A DNA stretch of 6,527 nt from assembly GCA_900754965.1 (NCBI GenBank), contig CAAEEO010000014.1:1-6527 (forward strand). Direction: 5' to 3'. The stretch's first letter is position 1; each line of letters starts with the position of its first letter. Source of the DNA: an uncultured Oscillospiraceae bacterium. Lineage in GTDB: Bacteria > Bacillota > Clostridia > Oscillospirales > Oscillospiraceae. Positions 6,296 to 6,527 of this stretch are shown piece by piece. The notes beneath the pieces are model-generated. The model ran no database searches. It was not told where the DNA came from and saw only the letters and a list, made by a program, of their open reading frames with translations. The translations under genes and the position numbers were made by a program.

Positions 6296-6527
6296 TTACA
6301 GCTTTTTCTCAAACAGGACCAGAATCTCGTGAATAAAACCTTGGAAAAAGAATTCCGTACCGCCAATCAGGTCATAGCCCAGGCGGGTGTAGAGCCGACG
6401 GGCGGGCAGATTTCCTTCATAGGTGTCCAGCCGCAGCGTGATGCAGCCCAGTTTCCGCCCCAGATCTTCCGCAAATCGCACCATAGCGCCGGCGTACCCA
6501 TGACCAGTGGCGGTGGGAGATACGCAC
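6296..6527 (-). CDS. GNAT-family N-acetyltransferase, C-terminal part (runs off the window)
   Basis: The visible 76 residues are the end of a GNAT domain, which transfers an acetyl group from acetyl-CoA to an amine. The frame is open to the right edge and the gene begins outside the window, so the ATG at 6482-6484 is internal, not the start. Motif A is seen as VSPTATGHGYAGAM, with the glycine-rich acetyl-CoA loop (GHGYA); the first residue of the usual (Q/R)-x-x-G-x-(G/A) is threonine here. It is followed by LRLDTYEGN and ARRLYTRLGYDLIGG, a typical motif B region in which the asparagine and the conserved LY...GY pattern are present. The stop is TAA (6298-6296). Substrate cannot be inferred. 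It converges on the glycosyltransferase gene and shares its terminator. Confidence 0.85.
   Translation of the reverse strand, partial: CVSPTATGHGYAGAMVRFAEDLGRKLGCITLRLDTYEGNLPARRLYTRLGYDLIGGTEFFFQGFIHEILVLFEKKL

Noticed and set aside
6296..6484. A complete 62-residue minus-strand protein starting at ATG 6484
   Set aside because: The frame is open upstream to the window edge and the upstream residues include the acetyl-CoA-binding motif, so this ATG is internal to a larger GNAT gene.

Overview
The window reads as an ordinary chromosomal segment of a moderately GC-rich (high-50s % by eye) Gram-positive, Clostridia-type bacterium. Three things suggest this: strong AGGAGG-type ribosome binding sites, a lipoprotein-anchored peptide-binding protein, and a short glutamate 5-kinase without a C-terminal RNA-binding-like domain. 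A gut Oscillospirales member would fit, but that placement is inference from sequence style and gene content, not from a marker gene.

Layout. Positions 1-324 are non-coding. The first 80 bases hold three tightly packed inverted repeats. A good extended -10 promoter lies at 197-225, followed by a GC-rich leader of about 93 nt. The proline operon follows: proB (325-1107, probably starting at TTG), proA (1120-2361) and proC (2358-3158, ATGA overlap with proA). Ten bases further on comes a large lipoprotein of the oligopeptide-binding (OppA / SBP_bac_5) family (3169-4914), closed by a strong intrinsic terminator at 4919-4967. A second promoter (about 4981-5009) drives a single GT4-family glycosyltransferase gene (5072-6232), whose 5' leader contains a small GC-rich hairpin. 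A 17-bp perfect palindrome at 6256-6291 ends that gene and sits directly against the stop codon of a convergent, minus-strand GNAT acetyltransferase that runs off the right edge.

How the genes work together. ProB phosphorylates glutamate, ProA reduces gamma-glutamyl phosphate to the semialdehyde (which cyclises to P5C), and ProC reduces P5C to proline, so the whole glutamate-to-proline route is in one transcript. The co-transcribed peptide-binding lipoprotein has no permease or ATPase genes next to it. It may feed a transporter encoded elsewhere, pairing proline synthesis with peptide scavenging; that link is inference. The glycosyltransferase looks like a membrane-lipid or cell-envelope enzyme and is a separate transcription unit.

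I do not see a clear undescribed system. The leads most worth checking are the orphan peptide-binding lipoprotein fused to the pro operon, the palindrome cluster at the left edge, and the proB leader and start region.
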